The notes: generated by a model from the sequence alone, not told the origin. 64,000 nt of DNA from an uncultured Eggerthellaceae bacterium (GCA_958454405.1 CAUEBO010000007.1:1-64000), one strand, 5' to 3'. Counted from the stretch's first letter, positions 49,424 through 59,195 are shown. Translations and numbers: made by a program.

Positions 49424-51628
49424 TCAACCTCCTTTGACGGTGCGGTCGTCGGGGAACATGCGGCGCACCTCCCGCGCGAGCGCCCGGTGGGCGGGCAGCT
49501 CGAGCGCGGGGTCCTCGTCCAGCATGGCTGCCGCGTCGGCGTGGGCCGCCTCGATGACGGCGCCGTCGCGCACCACGTTCACGAGCTTCAGGGCGGACGC
49601 GCCATGCTGGCGGTTGCCGAGGATGTCCCCTTCGCGGCGCAGCGAAAGATCGAACTCGGCAAGCTCGAAGCCGTCGTCGGTGCGCTCCATGGCGGCCAGC
49701 CGCGTGAGCGCGGCGTCCGACTTCGAAGCCGACACCAGGTGCACCTGGGCCGGCTTGTCCCCGCGTCCGACGCGCCCGCGCAGCTGATGGAGCTGGGCGA
49801 GGCCGAAGCGGTCGGCGTCCTCCACGATCATGACGGTGGCGTCGGGCACGTCGACGCCCACCTCGATGACGGTGGTGGCCACGAGCACCTGCGACTCGCC
49901 GTCGCGGAAGCGCCGCATGACGGCCTGCTTGTCGGCAGCCGCCATGCGCCCGTGCAGAAGCTCGACCCGCCAGTCGGCGAAGACGCCTGCCTGCAGGTAC
50001 TCGGCCTCCTGCCGGGCCGCCGCGACGTCGTCGCCGTCCAGGTCGGCCTCGTCCTCGATGCTGATGGCGGCGTACTCGTAGGCTTCCTCATCCGCCTCCC
50101 GGCGCCGGGACGCGGACGCCTTCGCATCGCGCTTCTCGCCGTCCTGCCCGATGAGCGGGCACACGACGTACACCTGCTCGCCGCGCGCAAGCGCCGCGCG
50201 CGCGGCATCGTAGGCGCGGCCGCGATCCGATTTCTGATGCACGCGCGTCGTGCGGCGCGCGGCATCGTGCGGACGGCGCCTGATGTAAGAGAGCGTCAGG
50301 TTGCCGTACAGCGCGAGCGCCAGCGTGCGCGGGATGGGCGTGGCCGTGAGGTAGAGCGCATCGGGCGCGTCGCCTTTCGCGAGCAGCTTCGCGCGCTGCT
50401 CGACGCCGAACCGCTGCTGCTCGTCCACCACGACGAGGCTCAAACGACGGGGCGCCACGTCGTCTTCAAGCAGGGCGTGCGTGCCGATGAGCACGTCCAC
50501 CGCGCCGTCGGCCACCCGCCCCAGAACAGCCTCGCGCGCGGCGGCGGGCGTCGACCCCGTCAGCACCTCCCAGGTGATGCCCGCTGCATCGAAGAGCGGG
50601 CCCAGGCTTGCGCCGTGCTGGCGGGCGAGCACCTCGGTGGGCGCCATGAGAAGCGCCTGCGAGCCCGTGTCGGACGCCGCGGCCAGCGCGAACGCGGCCA
50701 CCGCCGTCTTGCCGGTGCCCACGTCGCCCAAAAGCATGTGGTTCGCGGTGCGCGGCGCGGCCAGCTGGGCCAGGATGTCGTCGCGAGCAGCCGCCTGCTC
50801 GTCGGTGAGCTCGAAGGGAAGCGCCTCGGCGAGCGCGCGCAGGCGCGGGCCGTCCACCACGTGGACGGCCGGCTCGCACCCGCCCGTGCGCTCGCGCTCC
50901 TCGCGCATGAGCATGAGCTCGAGCAACAGCACCTCCTCGTACACGAGCCGGCGGCGCGCTTCGGCGACTTCCTCGATGGCCTGGGGGAAGTGGATCGACG
51001 ACAGCGCGGCCCCCCTGCTCATGAGCCGGTAGCGCACGCGCAGTTCGAGCGGAAGCGGGTCGTACAGGCCCATGGCGGCCGACAGCGCGTTGCCCACGAG
51101 CCGCCGCATCCACGCGGGCGACACCTTCTCACACGCCGGGTGCACGGGGATGATCATGCCCTCGGCGCCCTCTCGGCCGTCGAGCACCTCCAGATAGGGG
51201 TTCGTCATGCGCTTGAAGCCGTAGTTGAACTCGAGCCTGCCCGCCACGGCGATGCGCATGCCCGGTTTGACCTGGTCCATGAGCCATGGTTGGCGAAACG
51301 CCGTCACCATGAGCACGCCCGACGGGTCGACGAGGGCTATCTCCACCAGGGAGAGGCGGGGCTTGGGCTTCTTGAGCTTGATCTCGTGCACCGACCCCTC
51401 GATGGTGCACTGCTCGCCGATGACCGCCGAAGCCACCGTCTCCTTCCGCGACAGGTCGACGTAGCGGCGGGGATAGTGCGTGACGAGATCGCGCACCGTC
51501 CTGATGCCCAGGCCTTCGAGTGCCTTCGCGCGGGCCGGGCTCACCAAGCGGACGCGCCCGACGGGTTCGTCGAGCGCGATCGTGGCCGCCAGGCGGTCGG
51601 GGGCGTTCATGTTGTCAGCGTTCGGCAC
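49424..51628 (-). CDS. recG: ATP-dependent DNA helicase RecG
   Basis: A 734-residue branch-migration helicase for stalled forks. The N-terminal wedge/OB region includes VRDLVTHYPRRYVDLS; Walker A is LLGDVGTGKTAVAAFALA, the DExx box LVVVDEQQRFGVEQRAKLL, and the C-terminal motifs TTVIEVGVDVPDATVMIVED and QLRGRVGRGD. The family-typical TRG region follows. A GTG start at 51628 is chosen for the GGGAG ten bases upstream. Confidence 0.95.
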   Translation of the reverse strand: MPNADNMNAPDRLAATIALDEPVGRVRLVSPARAKALEGLGIRTVRDLVTHYPRRYVDLSRKETVASAVIGEQCTIEGSVHEIKLKKPKPRLSLVEIALVDPSGVLMVTAFRQPWLMDQVKPGMRIAVAGRLEFNYGFKRMTNPYLEVLDGREGAEGMIIPVHPACEKVSPAWMRRLVGNALSAAMGLYDPLPLELRVRYRLMSRGAALSSIHFPQAIEEVAEARRRLVYEEVLLLELMLMREERERTGGCEPAVHVVDGPRLRALAEALPFELTDEQAAARDDILAQLAAPRTANHMLLGDVGTGKTAVAAFALAAASDTGSQALLMAPTEVLARQHGASLGPLFDAAGITWEVLTGSTPAAAREAVLGRVADGAVDVLIGTHALLEDDVAPRRLSLVVVDEQQRFGVEQRAKLLAKGDAPDALYLTATPIPRTLALALYGNLTLSYIRRRPHDAARRTTRVHQKSDRGRAYDAARAALARGEQVYVVCPLIGQDGEKRDAKASASRRREADEEAYEYAAISIEDEADLDGDDVAAARQEAEYLQAGVFADWRVELLHGRMAAADKQAVMRRFRDGESQVLVATTVIEVGVDVPDATVMIVEDADRFGLAQLHQLRGRVGRGDKPAQVHLVSASKSDAALTRLAAMERTDDGFELAEFDLSLRREGDILGNRQHGASALKLVNVVRDGAVIEAAHADAAAMLDEDPALELPAHRALAREVRRMFPDDRTVKGG

Positions 51629-51683
51629 TGTCGTCTAGCTCCCTCGTCCTTCGTAACGTTCGAGCCACCTGTCGGCCCAGCCA

Positions 51684-51799
51684 GTCAGCGAGGCCCGGCG
51701 AGGCGCCCCGAATCGTCGCGAAAGCTTGAGGACGCGTGCTTCGGCACGCGACGAAAGCTTGGAGCGGCAAGGCAGGGTGCCTCGTCGGGCCGCAGCGTC
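51684..51799 (-). repeat. Dispersed 3'-UTR repeat, copy 2
   Basis: A 116-bp copy of the family also at 30771-30885 and 63483-63597, with the same ends. Its central hairpin is perfect: CGCGTGC-TTCG-GCACGCG. It lies about 37 bases past the stop of the FakA-like gene, on the 3' side of that minus-strand gene and upstream of recG. Confidence 0.75.
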
Positions 51800-51804
51800 A
51801 AGCC

Positions 51805-51831
51805 GTTGCGCTGGCCGGGGACCAGCGCAAC
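51805..51831 (-). terminator. Hairpin after the FakA-like gene
   Basis: A perfect 10-bp stem GTTGCGCTGG/CCAGCGCAAC with a seven-base loop, five bases past the stop at 51836 and just before repeat copy 2. No T-run. Confidence 0.6.
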
Positions 51832-51835
51832 AACC

Positions 51836-53470
51836 CTATTCAACCGACATGACGATCGGGTACAGGGGCTGGTCGCCGCGATGGGCGTCGACCTCGAGCT
51901 CGTCGAACGCGGCTTCGATGCGGGCCACGAGCGCTTCGAAGTCGCCCTCGGCCATGTCCTCGCCCGCCAGGATGGTGAGCGTGTCGGCTTCGTCGGCATC
52001 CATGGCCCCGAGCAGCTCCATGGCCACGTCGTCGACGCGGGAGCCGACCGCCTCGATGGCGCCGTCGGCGATGCCGATGACGTCGCCTTCCTTGATGGGG
52101 TTGCCCGACGCGTCTTTGGAATCCTTGATGGCCGTGGTCACTTCGCCGGTCTTCACGTCGGCGTAGGCCTCGGTCATCGATTCCACGTTGTCGTCCAGGC
52201 TGGCGCCCTCGTCCGCGCCGAACAGCGCCGCGAACGCCTCGGGCACGCTCTTCGTGGGAACGACCGCGCACGGCTTCTCGGACAGCTCGCAGGCGCTCTG
52301 GGCCGCCATGATGATGTTCTTGTTGTTCGGCAGGATGATGACGGCGTCAGCGGGAACGCGGTTGGCGGCATCCAGCAGGTCCTTCGTGGAAGGGTTCATG
52401 GTCTGCCCGCCCGAGACGACCACGTCCACGCCCAGGCTCTCGAGGATCTTGGCGTTGCCCTCGCCCGCCGCCACGGCGACGAAGCCGAGCGGCTTGGTGC
52501 CCTCCTGCTGCTCGGCGGCCAGGGCGTCGCTGCGCGCGGCGCTCTGCAGCTGCATGTTGTGGATGTGCACTTCCGAGATCTGCGCGCCGTGGTCGAGGAA
52601 CCATCCCAGCACCCGGTCGGGCCGGTTGGAGTGCACGTGCACCTTGAAGTTGGGATGCATGCCCACCATGAGGTCGCAGTCGCCCATCGTGGGCAGGAAG
52701 TCCTTGGCGGCGTCCACGTCCACGTCGTCGGAGTGCACGAGGAACTCGGTGCAGTAGCGGAACTTCGAGCCCTCCCAATCGTTCACCTGCTCGATCTCCA
52801 CCTTGGGAGCGGTCGAGCGCGCGAACGCCAGCTCGTCGCGCAGCGGGCCCTCGCGCCCGGTCAGCGCCGAGGCGAACGCGTCGAAGAATATGGCCAGGCC
52901 GTATCCGCCCGCATCGACCACGCCGTTCTCCTTGAGCACGGGCAGCAAATCCGGCGTGCGCTGGACCGAGGCGTAGGCCTCGTCCACGACGGCCGCGAGG
53001 GCCTCCTCGGTGGAAAGCTTCTTCTTGCGCGCGCGCTTGGCGGCGGCGGCGCTGTCCTTGAGCACGGTGAGGATGGTGCCCTCGACCGGCTTGCGCACCG
53101 CTTGGAAGGCCACGTCGACGGCATGCGTGAGCGCCGCGTCGATGCTCGCCGCGCTCACGTCCTCGCACCCGACGCTGCCCTCGCACAGGCCGCGCAGGAT
53201 TTGCGAGGTGATGACGCCGGAGTTGCCGCGCGCTCCCATGAGGGCCCCGGTCGTGATCGCCTTGCGAATCGCCGCGCCGTCGGCCCCGATGGGCAGCGAG
53301 GCGACGTTCGCGACGACGGACTCCAGCGTGAGCGACATGTTCGTGCCCGTGTCGCCGTCGGGCACCGGGAAGACGTTCAGGCGGTTGATCTCGTCTTTGC
53401 GCTCGCCCAGCGTCTTGCTTGCCGCAGCGATGGCGTTAAGCAGGTCGTTCGCGGTATAGGATTCTGACAT
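51836..53470 (-). CDS. DAK2-domain fusion protein, fatty-acid-kinase FakA-like (YloV)
   Basis: A 544-residue protein. The N-terminal DhaL/DAK2 nucleotide-binding domain has NVFPVPDGDTGTNMSLTLES and MGARGNSGVITSQILRGL. The central and C-terminal FakA-type region includes YCTEFLVHSDDVDVDAAKDF and VVVSGGQTMNPSTKDLLDAA. In Firmicutes this kinase phosphorylates exogenous fatty acids presented by FakB, feeding PlsY directly. It lies between an Asp23-like gene and recG, the conserved order yloU-yloV-recG. Confidence 0.92.
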   Translation of the reverse strand: MSESYTANDLLNAIAAASKTLGERKDEINRLNVFPVPDGDTGTNMSLTLESVVANVASLPIGADGAAIRKAITTGALMGARGNSGVITSQILRGLCEGSVGCEDVSAASIDAALTHAVDVAFQAVRKPVEGTILTVLKDSAAAAKRARKKKLSTEEALAAVVDEAYASVQRTPDLLPVLKENGVVDAGGYGLAIFFDAFASALTGREGPLRDELAFARSTAPKVEIEQVNDWEGSKFRYCTEFLVHSDDVDVDAAKDFLPTMGDCDLMVGMHPNFKVHVHSNRPDRVLGWFLDHGAQISEVHIHNMQLQSAARSDALAAEQQEGTKPLGFVAVAAGEGNAKILESLGVDVVVSGGQTMNPSTKDLLDAANRVPADAVIILPNNKNIIMAAQSACELSEKPCAVVPTKSVPEAFAALFGADEGASLDDNVESMTEAYADVKTGEVTTAIKDSKDASGNPIKEGDVIGIADGAIEAVGSRVDDVAMELLGAMDADEADTLTILAGEDMAEGDFEALVARIEAAFDELEVDAHRGDQPLYPIVMSVE

Positions 53471-53540
53471 GGCGGTTCGTTTCTCCTTAAGCGTAAGGCC
53501 GCGGCGCCCCTTCTCGGCGCGGCAGCCGTCATGGATCGGG

Positions 53541-53888
53541 CTACTTGCGCACCTTGACGCCCTGCACGTGCACCTCGACGCCGTCGAGGGGGACGCGGGC
53601 GTACTCGGACAGCGCGAACGTGACCTGATCGATGAGGTTCTGGGACACCGTGTTGATGTTCGTGCCGTATTCGATCACGACGTACAGCTCCACGTGCACG
53701 CCCGCATCGGTGGACGTCACCACCACGCCGCGCCGCAACCGCGAAGCGGGCAGGATCTTGGCGATGCCGTCCGCCGCCGAAGGCGCGGCCATGCCCACGA
53801 CGCCGTAGCACTCGAGCGCCGCGTTGCCGACCATGTCGGCCAGGACATCGTTGGCAACATGGAGGTTGCCGGGTATCGTATCGTTCAT
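53541..53888 (-). CDS. Asp23/Gls24 (DUF322, YloU-like) protein
   Basis: A 115-residue protein of the Asp23 family, starting MNDTIPGNLHVANDVLADMV and containing VHVELYVVIEYGTNINTVSQ. Members are envelope-stress-associated cytosolic proteins. It precedes the FakA-like gene as in most Gram-positives. It is divergent from rpmB. Confidence 0.92.
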   Translation of the reverse strand: MNDTIPGNLHVANDVLADMVGNAALECYGVVGMAAPSAADGIAKILPASRLRRGVVVTSTDAGVHVELYVVIEYGTNINTVSQNLIDQVTFALSEYARVPLDGVEVHVQGVKVRK

Positions 53889-54012
53889 GGCATTCCTTTC
53901 ACGGCGCGGACTTCCCGCGCGCGACTGAAACCTGCCATCGCAGTATAGCGCAAGGGATCGCGGCTGTGCGATGCGCCTGATCGCAGCCCAAAGTATATTA
54001 CACGAAAAATTC

Positions 54013-54042
54013 TTGTAACCCGTTTCGCATATGTGCTATAGT
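54013..54042 (+). promoter_or_regulatory. Promoter of rpmB
   Basis: TTGTAA (54013-54018) and TATAGT (54037-54042) are 18 bases apart, in an AT-rich stretch unlike its surroundings. Transcription would start near 54049, giving a leader of about 60 bases. Confidence 0.7.
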
Positions 54043-54109
54043 ATGAAGGCTTTTTTGCCATCAACGGCATGCAGCCGATTCAGCAACCAAGGTAAATGGA
54101 GTGAGAACG

Positions 54110-54301
54110 ATGTCGAAGGTTTGTGAAGTTTGCGGTAAGGCACCGGTCGCGGGACGCAGCATCAGCCACTCGCACCGCGTGACGAACCGTTGGTTCCGTC
54201 CCAACATTCAGAAGATCACGATCAAGGACAAGAACGGCCGCGTCCGCAAGGCCAACGTGTGCACGAAGTGCATGAAGGCCGGCAAGGTCGAGCGCGCCTA
54301 A
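54110..54301 (+). CDS. rpmB: 50S ribosomal protein bL28
   Basis: A 63-residue bL28, reading MSKVCEVCGKAPVAGRSISH at the start and NVCTKCMKAGKVERA at the end, with both CXXC pairs of the zinc-binding form. GGAG eight bases upstream of ATG 54110 fixes the start. It is a single-gene transcript divergent from the yloU-yloV pair, with its own promoter and terminator. Confidence 0.96.
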   Translation: MSKVCEVCGKAPVAGRSISHSHRVTNRWFRPNIQKITIKDKNGRVRKANVCTKCMKAGKVERA

Positions 54302-54343
54302 CCTGCCGATCCGCCGCCTTAGCGCGGCGACCATCCTGCAACG

Positions 54344-54368
54344 AAAGCCCGTCACCGCGGGCTTTTTT
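54344..54368 (+). terminator. Rho-independent terminator of rpmB
   Basis: AAAGCCCG/CGGGCTTT with a six-base loop, followed directly by T residues (six T in total from 54363). Lies 43 bases past the rpmB stop. Confidence 0.9.
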
Positions 54369-54542
54369 GCGTTGGAAGGCTTTCGCGATCGGCATCCGCG
54401 CCGCGGTGGACCGCAGTTCCGCCGCGGCGTCTCCACGGCAGGACCGCGCTTGCGCAGCCTGGAACCGGGCAGGGCCGCCGCGCAACCCGCGCCCTCGGCG
54501 CGTTCCCGGAGCACGGGGCGCATGCCGAGGGCGCGTCGGCTT

Positions 54543-55262
54543 CTATTCGATGATGAGCAGGCGGCCGCACTGGGGGCAGGCCGCCAGGTTGCCTTGCGCC
54601 TTCATGTCGATGAGGCGCCCGCCTTCGATGGCCATGCGGCACACGCCGCAACTCGCCCCCTGCAGACGGCCCACCGCCACGCCGCCCGTGCGGCTCGCCG
54701 TCTTCTCGTACGCAGCGAGCAAATCGGCGGGCAGGGAAGCTGCCAAACGGGCGCGCTCGGCCTCGTGGCGCGCCAGCTCCTGCTTGAGCGAGCCGCCCTC
54801 CTTCACGAACGATTCCGTGGCACGGGCCTCCCGCTCGTCAAGATCGCCCAGAATCTGCTCCACCTGGGCCTGCACGCCCTCGATCTTCGAGAGCTCTTCG
54901 CCGACGGCCGACAGCTCCCCTTCCAACGTGTTGCGCCGCTTCGCGAACCCGTTGAGCTCCTTGGTGCGCGCCTCCACGTCGCGATAGCCCGCGCGCGTTG
55001 CATCGATCTCCTCCTGCACGCGCCGCTGCTTCTCGACGAGCGCCCCGTCCTCGTCGCTGATGCGCGCAAGGCGGGCGTCGGCGTCGGCGTGGAGCGCCTC
55101 GAGCTGGGCGCGCTTCTGCTCGATGCCGCGCCTCTTCGTGCGGGCTTCCAGGATGGCCGCGCGCTGCGGGAGCTCTTGAAGCTTCTTGTTCGCCCGCATG
55201 ATCTCCAGATCGATGTGCTGCATCTTCAACAGCGTGGCCAGGTCGTCGGTGTCTGCGTGCAT
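54543..55262 (-). CDS. C4-type zinc-ribbon, coiled-coil protein (COG1579-like)
   Basis: A 239-residue protein with a long coiled coil (residues about 10-175, for example LEALHADADARLARISDEDG) and a C-terminal zinc ribbon with CGVC and CPQCG pairs. Members are thought to bind nucleic acids; the role is not established in this group. AAAGGAG four bases before ATG 55262 fixes the start. It lies downstream of the Nif3-like gene, a conserved pairing in actinobacteria. Confidence 0.87.
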   Translation of the reverse strand: MHADTDDLATLLKMQHIDLEIMRANKKLQELPQRAAILEARTKRRGIEQKRAQLEALHADADARLARISDEDGALVEKQRRVQEEIDATRAGYRDVEARTKELNGFAKRRNTLEGELSAVGEELSKIEGVQAQVEQILGDLDEREARATESFVKEGGSLKQELARHEAERARLAASLPADLLAAYEKTASRTGGVAVGRLQGASCGVCRMAIEGGRLIDMKAQGNLAACPQCGRLLIIE

Positions 55263-55311
55263 GCGGCTCCTTTGTCTGCGGCTCGGAGGCGCCGTTGCGG
55301 CGCCTCCTTCA

Positions 55312-56217
55312 TTATACCCGTACCGTCTCGGGATACGCCCAGTTTTCCCCTTGGTCCACGACGGACACCATGGCGCCGGGCACGCCGACGCTCTCGACGG
55401 CGGCTGCAAGCACGGCCGTCAGGGGAAGCTCGCTCGTATCATGGCCGAGGTCGATGATGCCCAGGCCCGCCTGCGAAAGCTCGAGCGCGTCATGGTACTT
55501 CATCTCGCCGCACACGAGGCAGTCCGCCTGCGCCCGCAGGCTCGCGCGCGCCACGTCGCCCGCAGCGCCCGTGCACGTGGCCACGCGGTCGAGGTCGCGC
55601 GAGAAATCGCCCCAGACGCGCGGCGCGCGCCCGAACACCGACGTGCAGCGAGCGGCCAGCTGCCCGAGCGTGAGGCCGTCGTCCTCCCCGAGCGCGCACA
55701 GCTGCCCGTAGCCCTTGCTGCGGGTCCCTTGGAGGGGAACGAGCACGTGCAGAAACGAGAGGCCGAGCATGCCGGGCAGCACGCGCTGGGCGCGGGCGCT
55801 CACGTCGAGCGCGGTGTGGAACGACATGACGGACACGCCGCGCTCCACGGCGCGCCACACGCCCGCCCCGGGATTCGCCGCCACCGATGAGGCGGGCATG
55901 AAGGAGTCGGGCGCGGAAAGGAAGGCCGGATGGTGCGTCACCAGCACGTTGGCTCCGCGTTCGGCGGCCGCGTCGATGGCCTCCACGGTGGGGTCGAGCG
56001 CCACGGCCACGCCGCTCACGAGCCTGGCGGGATCGCCGACCGTCATGCCGGTGCGGTCCCACGGCTCGGCGTCGACGGCGGGGAACTCCGCGAGCAGCGC
56101 CTGCTCGAGCGCGCCCGTGGTGAGCGCGATGCCCTGCTTCGACAGCGGCCCCGACGCGCGCTGCGCGAGTCCCTGCTGGCCGGCGTCGTCTTGCTGGTTT
56201 TTCTTCGCTGCAACCAT
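55312..56217 (-). CDS. Nif3-like dinuclear metal-centre protein
   Basis: A 301-residue DUF34/Nif3 protein, with the first metal-binding motif NVLVTHHPAFLSAPDSF, the His-containing VMSFHTALDVSARAQRVL, and the C-terminal IDLGHDTSELPL. A GTP cyclohydrolase I or metallochaperone role has been proposed for the family; the substrate is unsettled. Start 56217 (MVAAKKNQQD) follows GAGGAC. Confidence 0.9.
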   Translation of the reverse strand: MVAAKKNQQDDAGQQGLAQRASGPLSKQGIALTTGALEQALLAEFPAVDAEPWDRTGMTVGDPARLVSGVAVALDPTVEAIDAAAERGANVLVTHHPAFLSAPDSFMPASSVAANPGAGVWRAVERGVSVMSFHTALDVSARAQRVLPGMLGLSFLHVLVPLQGTRSKGYGQLCALGEDDGLTLGQLAARCTSVFGRAPRVWGDFSRDLDRVATCTGAAGDVARASLRAQADCLVCGEMKYHDALELSQAGLGIIDLGHDTSELPLTAVLAAAVESVGVPGAMVSVVDQGENWAYPETVRV

Positions 56218-56397
56218 ATGATCAGTCCTCTCAACATCGGCGAACCCCGAACCGCTCCGTCGAGGAGTCCGCATGGTGCGACACGGCGGCGGGATCCGCG
56301 GCCTCGCGCTGCGCGGCGCGGCGGCTCGATGCTTCCGCAGCGCCTTCGCGGCGCGCCTCGAAGGCGCTGCGACGGGGCGCCGGACCGGAGAAGCCCG

Positions 56398-57207
56398 CTA
56401 TTCGATGGTAACCTCGCGGCGGTCGCCATCGGCTGTCGGCACCGTTACCGTTCGATAACCGGCTGCGTACATGAGCCGGTACGCGTCTTCGATGTCCCGC
56501 GCCACGTCGGCGGGCTTGTGCGCGTCGGTGCCCACGGTGCAGGGAACGCCGGCGCGGCAAAACGCGGCGAGCAGCGCGGGAGCCGGGAACATCTCCTTGC
56601 ACGCGTAGTACGACCCCGACGTGTTCACCTCCACCATGCGCCCCGCCGATGCGCATGCCTCGGCCGCCCGGTCGTACAGCGGCTGCGGGTCGAAGCTGGG
56701 GTAGAACCCGAACTTCTTGGCGAGATCGGGATGCGACATGACCTGGAAGAGGCCGTCCGACGTCGCCGCCTCGCACCATATCTCGAAGTAGCGCGACCAG
56801 ATGCCGTCGGCCCCCACTTCGTCCCAGCGCCCGCGCTGGGCGGGGTCGTCGAAGGGCCAGCGGTCGACGAAATGCACCGAGCCCAGCACGAGGCCGAACG
56901 GCGCGAAGTCCTCGGGAGCCAGATCGCGGTCCTCATCGTCGCCCAGCCAGTCCAACTCGCACCCCGCGATGACCTCGATCTCGGGATGGGCGGCGCGCGC
57001 CTCTTCGATGGCCGCCAGGTACGCGTCCATGCGGTCGGCCGGCATGGCCAGGTAGTGCCGGGGATCGAACGCATCGGTCATCGGATAGTGCTCGGTGACG
57101 GCGATGGTGGACACGCCGGCACAGACGGCGGCCGAGACGAGTTCCTCGACCGTGCCCTCCCCGTGGTTGGTGAAGCAGGTATGGGTATGGGTGGTGATCA
57201 GTTCCAT
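56398..57207 (-). CDS. PHP-domain phosphoesterase (histidinol-phosphatase-like)
   Basis: A 269-residue PHP protein with the metal-binding motifs THTHTCFTNHGEGT, IAVTEHYPM, LGSVHFVDRWPF, VMSHPDLAKKFG and VGTDAHKPADV. This is the layout of HisK-type histidinol phosphatases and related sugar-phosphate phosphatases. Without his genes nearby the substrate stays open. Start 57207 follows GGAG. Confidence 0.85.
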   Translation of the reverse strand: MELITTHTHTCFTNHGEGTVEELVSAAVCAGVSTIAVTEHYPMTDAFDPRHYLAMPADRMDAYLAAIEEARAAHPEIEVIAGCELDWLGDDEDRDLAPEDFAPFGLVLGSVHFVDRWPFDDPAQRGRWDEVGADGIWSRYFEIWCEAATSDGLFQVMSHPDLAKKFGFYPSFDPQPLYDRAAEACASAGRMVEVNTSGSYYACKEMFPAPALLAAFCRAGVPCTVGTDAHKPADVARDIEDAYRLMYAAGYRTVTVPTADGDRREVTIE

Positions 57208-57275
57208 GGATCGATGCTCCTCCGTCTCGTCGGCCCGCCGGCGCGGCCAGGCCCTCGGCATGCGCTTCCCGCCGC

Positions 57276-58481
57276 TCACGTCCAGTTCAAGACGGACGCC
57301 GTCGCGGCGATGAAGGCGTCCGCGTCGCGCTCCGCGGTATCGTGGCCCATCGATATGCGCAGCGCCCCGTGCGCGCGGTCGGCTTCGATCCCGAGGGCGC
57401 GCAGCACGTGGCTGGGCTCGAGGGAATGCGACGAGCAGGCGGAGCCGCCCGACACGCCGAACCCTTCCCGGTCGTAGCGCAGGATGAGCGTCTCGCTCTC
57501 AAGCCCCGCCGCCAGCACGTGCACGATGTTGGGAAGGAAGTCCTCGCTGCCGCGGGCGACGTCCACCGTGGCCTCGATGGCGTCGAAGGACGCCAGCGCG
57601 CCGTAGAGCCTGTCGCGCAGGCCCCGCAAGCGTGCCGCCTCCAGCTCCTGCTCCTCGACCGCCTCGCGGCATGCGGCGGCGAAGCCGGCCGCGCCCGCCA
57701 CGTTCTGCGTGCCGCTGCGCCGCCCGGACTCCTGTCCGCCGCCCAGCATCTGCGCAGCGAACGGCGTGCGGGCCTTGAGGTAGAGTGCGCCCACCCCCTT
57801 CGGGCCGCCGATCTTGTGGGCGGAGAACGACGCGGCGTCCACGCCCAGCTCCTCGAGGTCGATGCGCACCTTGCCGAGCGCCTGCACGGCGTCGGTGTGC
57901 ATGAGCGCGCCCGCCGCATGGGCGACGCGGGCGAGCTCGGCCACCGGCTGGATGCTGCCGACCTCGCTGTTGGCCGCCTGCACGCTCACGAGTACCGTGT
58001 CGCCGTCGATCGCGTCCTCGAGCGCGCGGACCTCGACGAACCCTTCGCGGTTCGGGACGAGGCGCGTGATGCGGAAGCCCTCGGCCTCAAGGCGCTTGCA
58101 CGGTTCGAGAACGGCGTCGTGCTCGACGGCCGACACGATCACGCGCGCAGGCTCCGCGCCAGCCCCGCGGCGCCGGCGCTCGTCGGCGGCGGCGCGGGCG
58201 ATGCCGAGCACGGCCATGTTGTCGGCCTCGGTCGCCCCCGACGTGAACACGATCTCGGAAGGGCGCCGTGCATGCAGATCGCGCGCGAGGGAGCCGCGCG
58301 CGTCTTCGAGCGCGGCGAACGCGGCGCGGCCGGGCCCGTGCAGCGAGTTCGCGTTCGCGCCGAGCGCGAGGCCTGCAGGCCCAGGCACCAGGAACGGGGC
58401 CATGGCGTCGACGGCGCATGCGCGCAGCGGCGCCGTGGCGGCGTAATCGAGGTACACGTACTCGGAGGGCGCGGCGCGCAT
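57276..58481 (-). CDS. Cysteine desulfurase (NifS/IscS family)
   Basis: A 401-residue PLP enzyme. The N-terminus reads YVYLDYAATAPLRACAVDAM; the PLP lysine is in SFSAHKIGGPKGVGALY; the catalytic cysteine loop is FGVSGGSACSSHSLEPSHV. It releases sulfur from cysteine for Fe-S clusters or tRNA thiolation. Upstream is rpe (3-base gap); no iscU or mnmA is in the window. AAGGAGG eight bases upstream supports the start. Confidence 0.93.
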   Translation of the reverse strand: MRAAPSEYVYLDYAATAPLRACAVDAMAPFLVPGPAGLALGANANSLHGPGRAAFAALEDARGSLARDLHARRPSEIVFTSGATEADNMAVLGIARAAADERRRRGAGAEPARVIVSAVEHDAVLEPCKRLEAEGFRITRLVPNREGFVEVRALEDAIDGDTVLVSVQAANSEVGSIQPVAELARVAHAAGALMHTDAVQALGKVRIDLEELGVDAASFSAHKIGGPKGVGALYLKARTPFAAQMLGGGQESGRRSGTQNVAGAAGFAAACREAVEEQELEAARLRGLRDRLYGALASFDAIEATVDVARGSEDFLPNIVHVLAAGLESETLILRYDREGFGVSGGSACSSHSLEPSHVLRALGIEADRAHGALRISMGHDTAERDADAFIAATASVLNWT

Positions 58482-58484
58482 CGC

Positions 58485-59195
58485 CTAGGCCTCCTTCGCG
58501 GTTCCCGAACAGGCGCCGGCGCGGGCGAGCTCGGCGGCCGCGCGCACGGCCTCGAGCGCGGCGGCGGGATCGTCGGCCGCGAACACGGCGTTGCCGCACA
58601 CCAGCACATCGGCGCCCGCAGCCGCCACGAGCGGGGCCGTGGCCGTGCCGATGCCGCCATCCACCTGGATGAGCGGCGAGGCGCCGGCCGCGCGGGCGAG
58701 CTCGGCTGCGCGCGCGACCCTCAAGTCGCTGCCTTCGATGTAGCTCTGTCCCGAGAATCCCGGCTCCACGCTCATGACGAGCACCATGTCCACGTCGGCG
58801 ATGACGGGGGCGATCGCCTCGACCGGCGTCGCGGGCTTCACGCTCACGGCCGCCTTGGCGCCGGCGGCGCGGATGGCGGCGACGGCGCGCGCGAGCCCCT
58901 CGGCGTCGAGGGCCTCCGCATGCACGGTCACCGAGTCGGCGCCCGCGTCGAGGAACCCGGGGAGCCGCTCGAGGGGGTCGCCTCTCATGAGGTGGACGTC
59001 GAGCGGAAGCGCCGTGGCCTTCTTGAGCTGCTTGACCACAGGGACGCCCATCGTGAGGTTCGGGACGAAATGCCCGTCCATGACGTCGACATGGACGTAG
59101 CCCGCGCCCGCCTCCTCGATGAGCGCCACGTCGCGCCCGAGGTTCATGAAATCGGCCGACAGTATGGATGGCGCGATCTTCACCGGTTCGAACAT
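58485..59195 (-). CDS. rpe: Ribulose-phosphate 3-epimerase
   Basis: A 236-residue TIM barrel: APSILSADFMNLGRDVALIE, HVDVMDGHFVPNLTMG, and the phosphate-binding VDGGIGTATAPLVAAAGADV. It interconverts ribulose-5- and xylulose-5-phosphate in the pentose phosphate pathway. AAGGAG seven bases before ATG 59195 fixes the start. It is divergent from the ogt gene. Confidence 0.95.
   Translation of the reverse strand: MFEPVKIAPSILSADFMNLGRDVALIEEAGAGYVHVDVMDGHFVPNLTMGVPVVKQLKKATALPLDVHLMRGDPLERLPGFLDAGADSVTVHAEALDAEGLARAVAAIRAAGAKAAVSVKPATPVEAIAPVIADVDMVLVMSVEPGFSGQSYIEGSDLRVARAAELARAAGASPLIQVDGGIGTATAPLVAAAGADVLVCGNAVFAADDPAAALEAVRAAAELARAGACSGTAKEA

Noticed and set aside
48788..53467. Long plus-strand frame (about 1,560 codons) opposite rsmD, recG and the FakA-like gene
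   Set aside because: Same reason: it mirrors codon positions of conserved minus-strand genes and has no recognisable motif.
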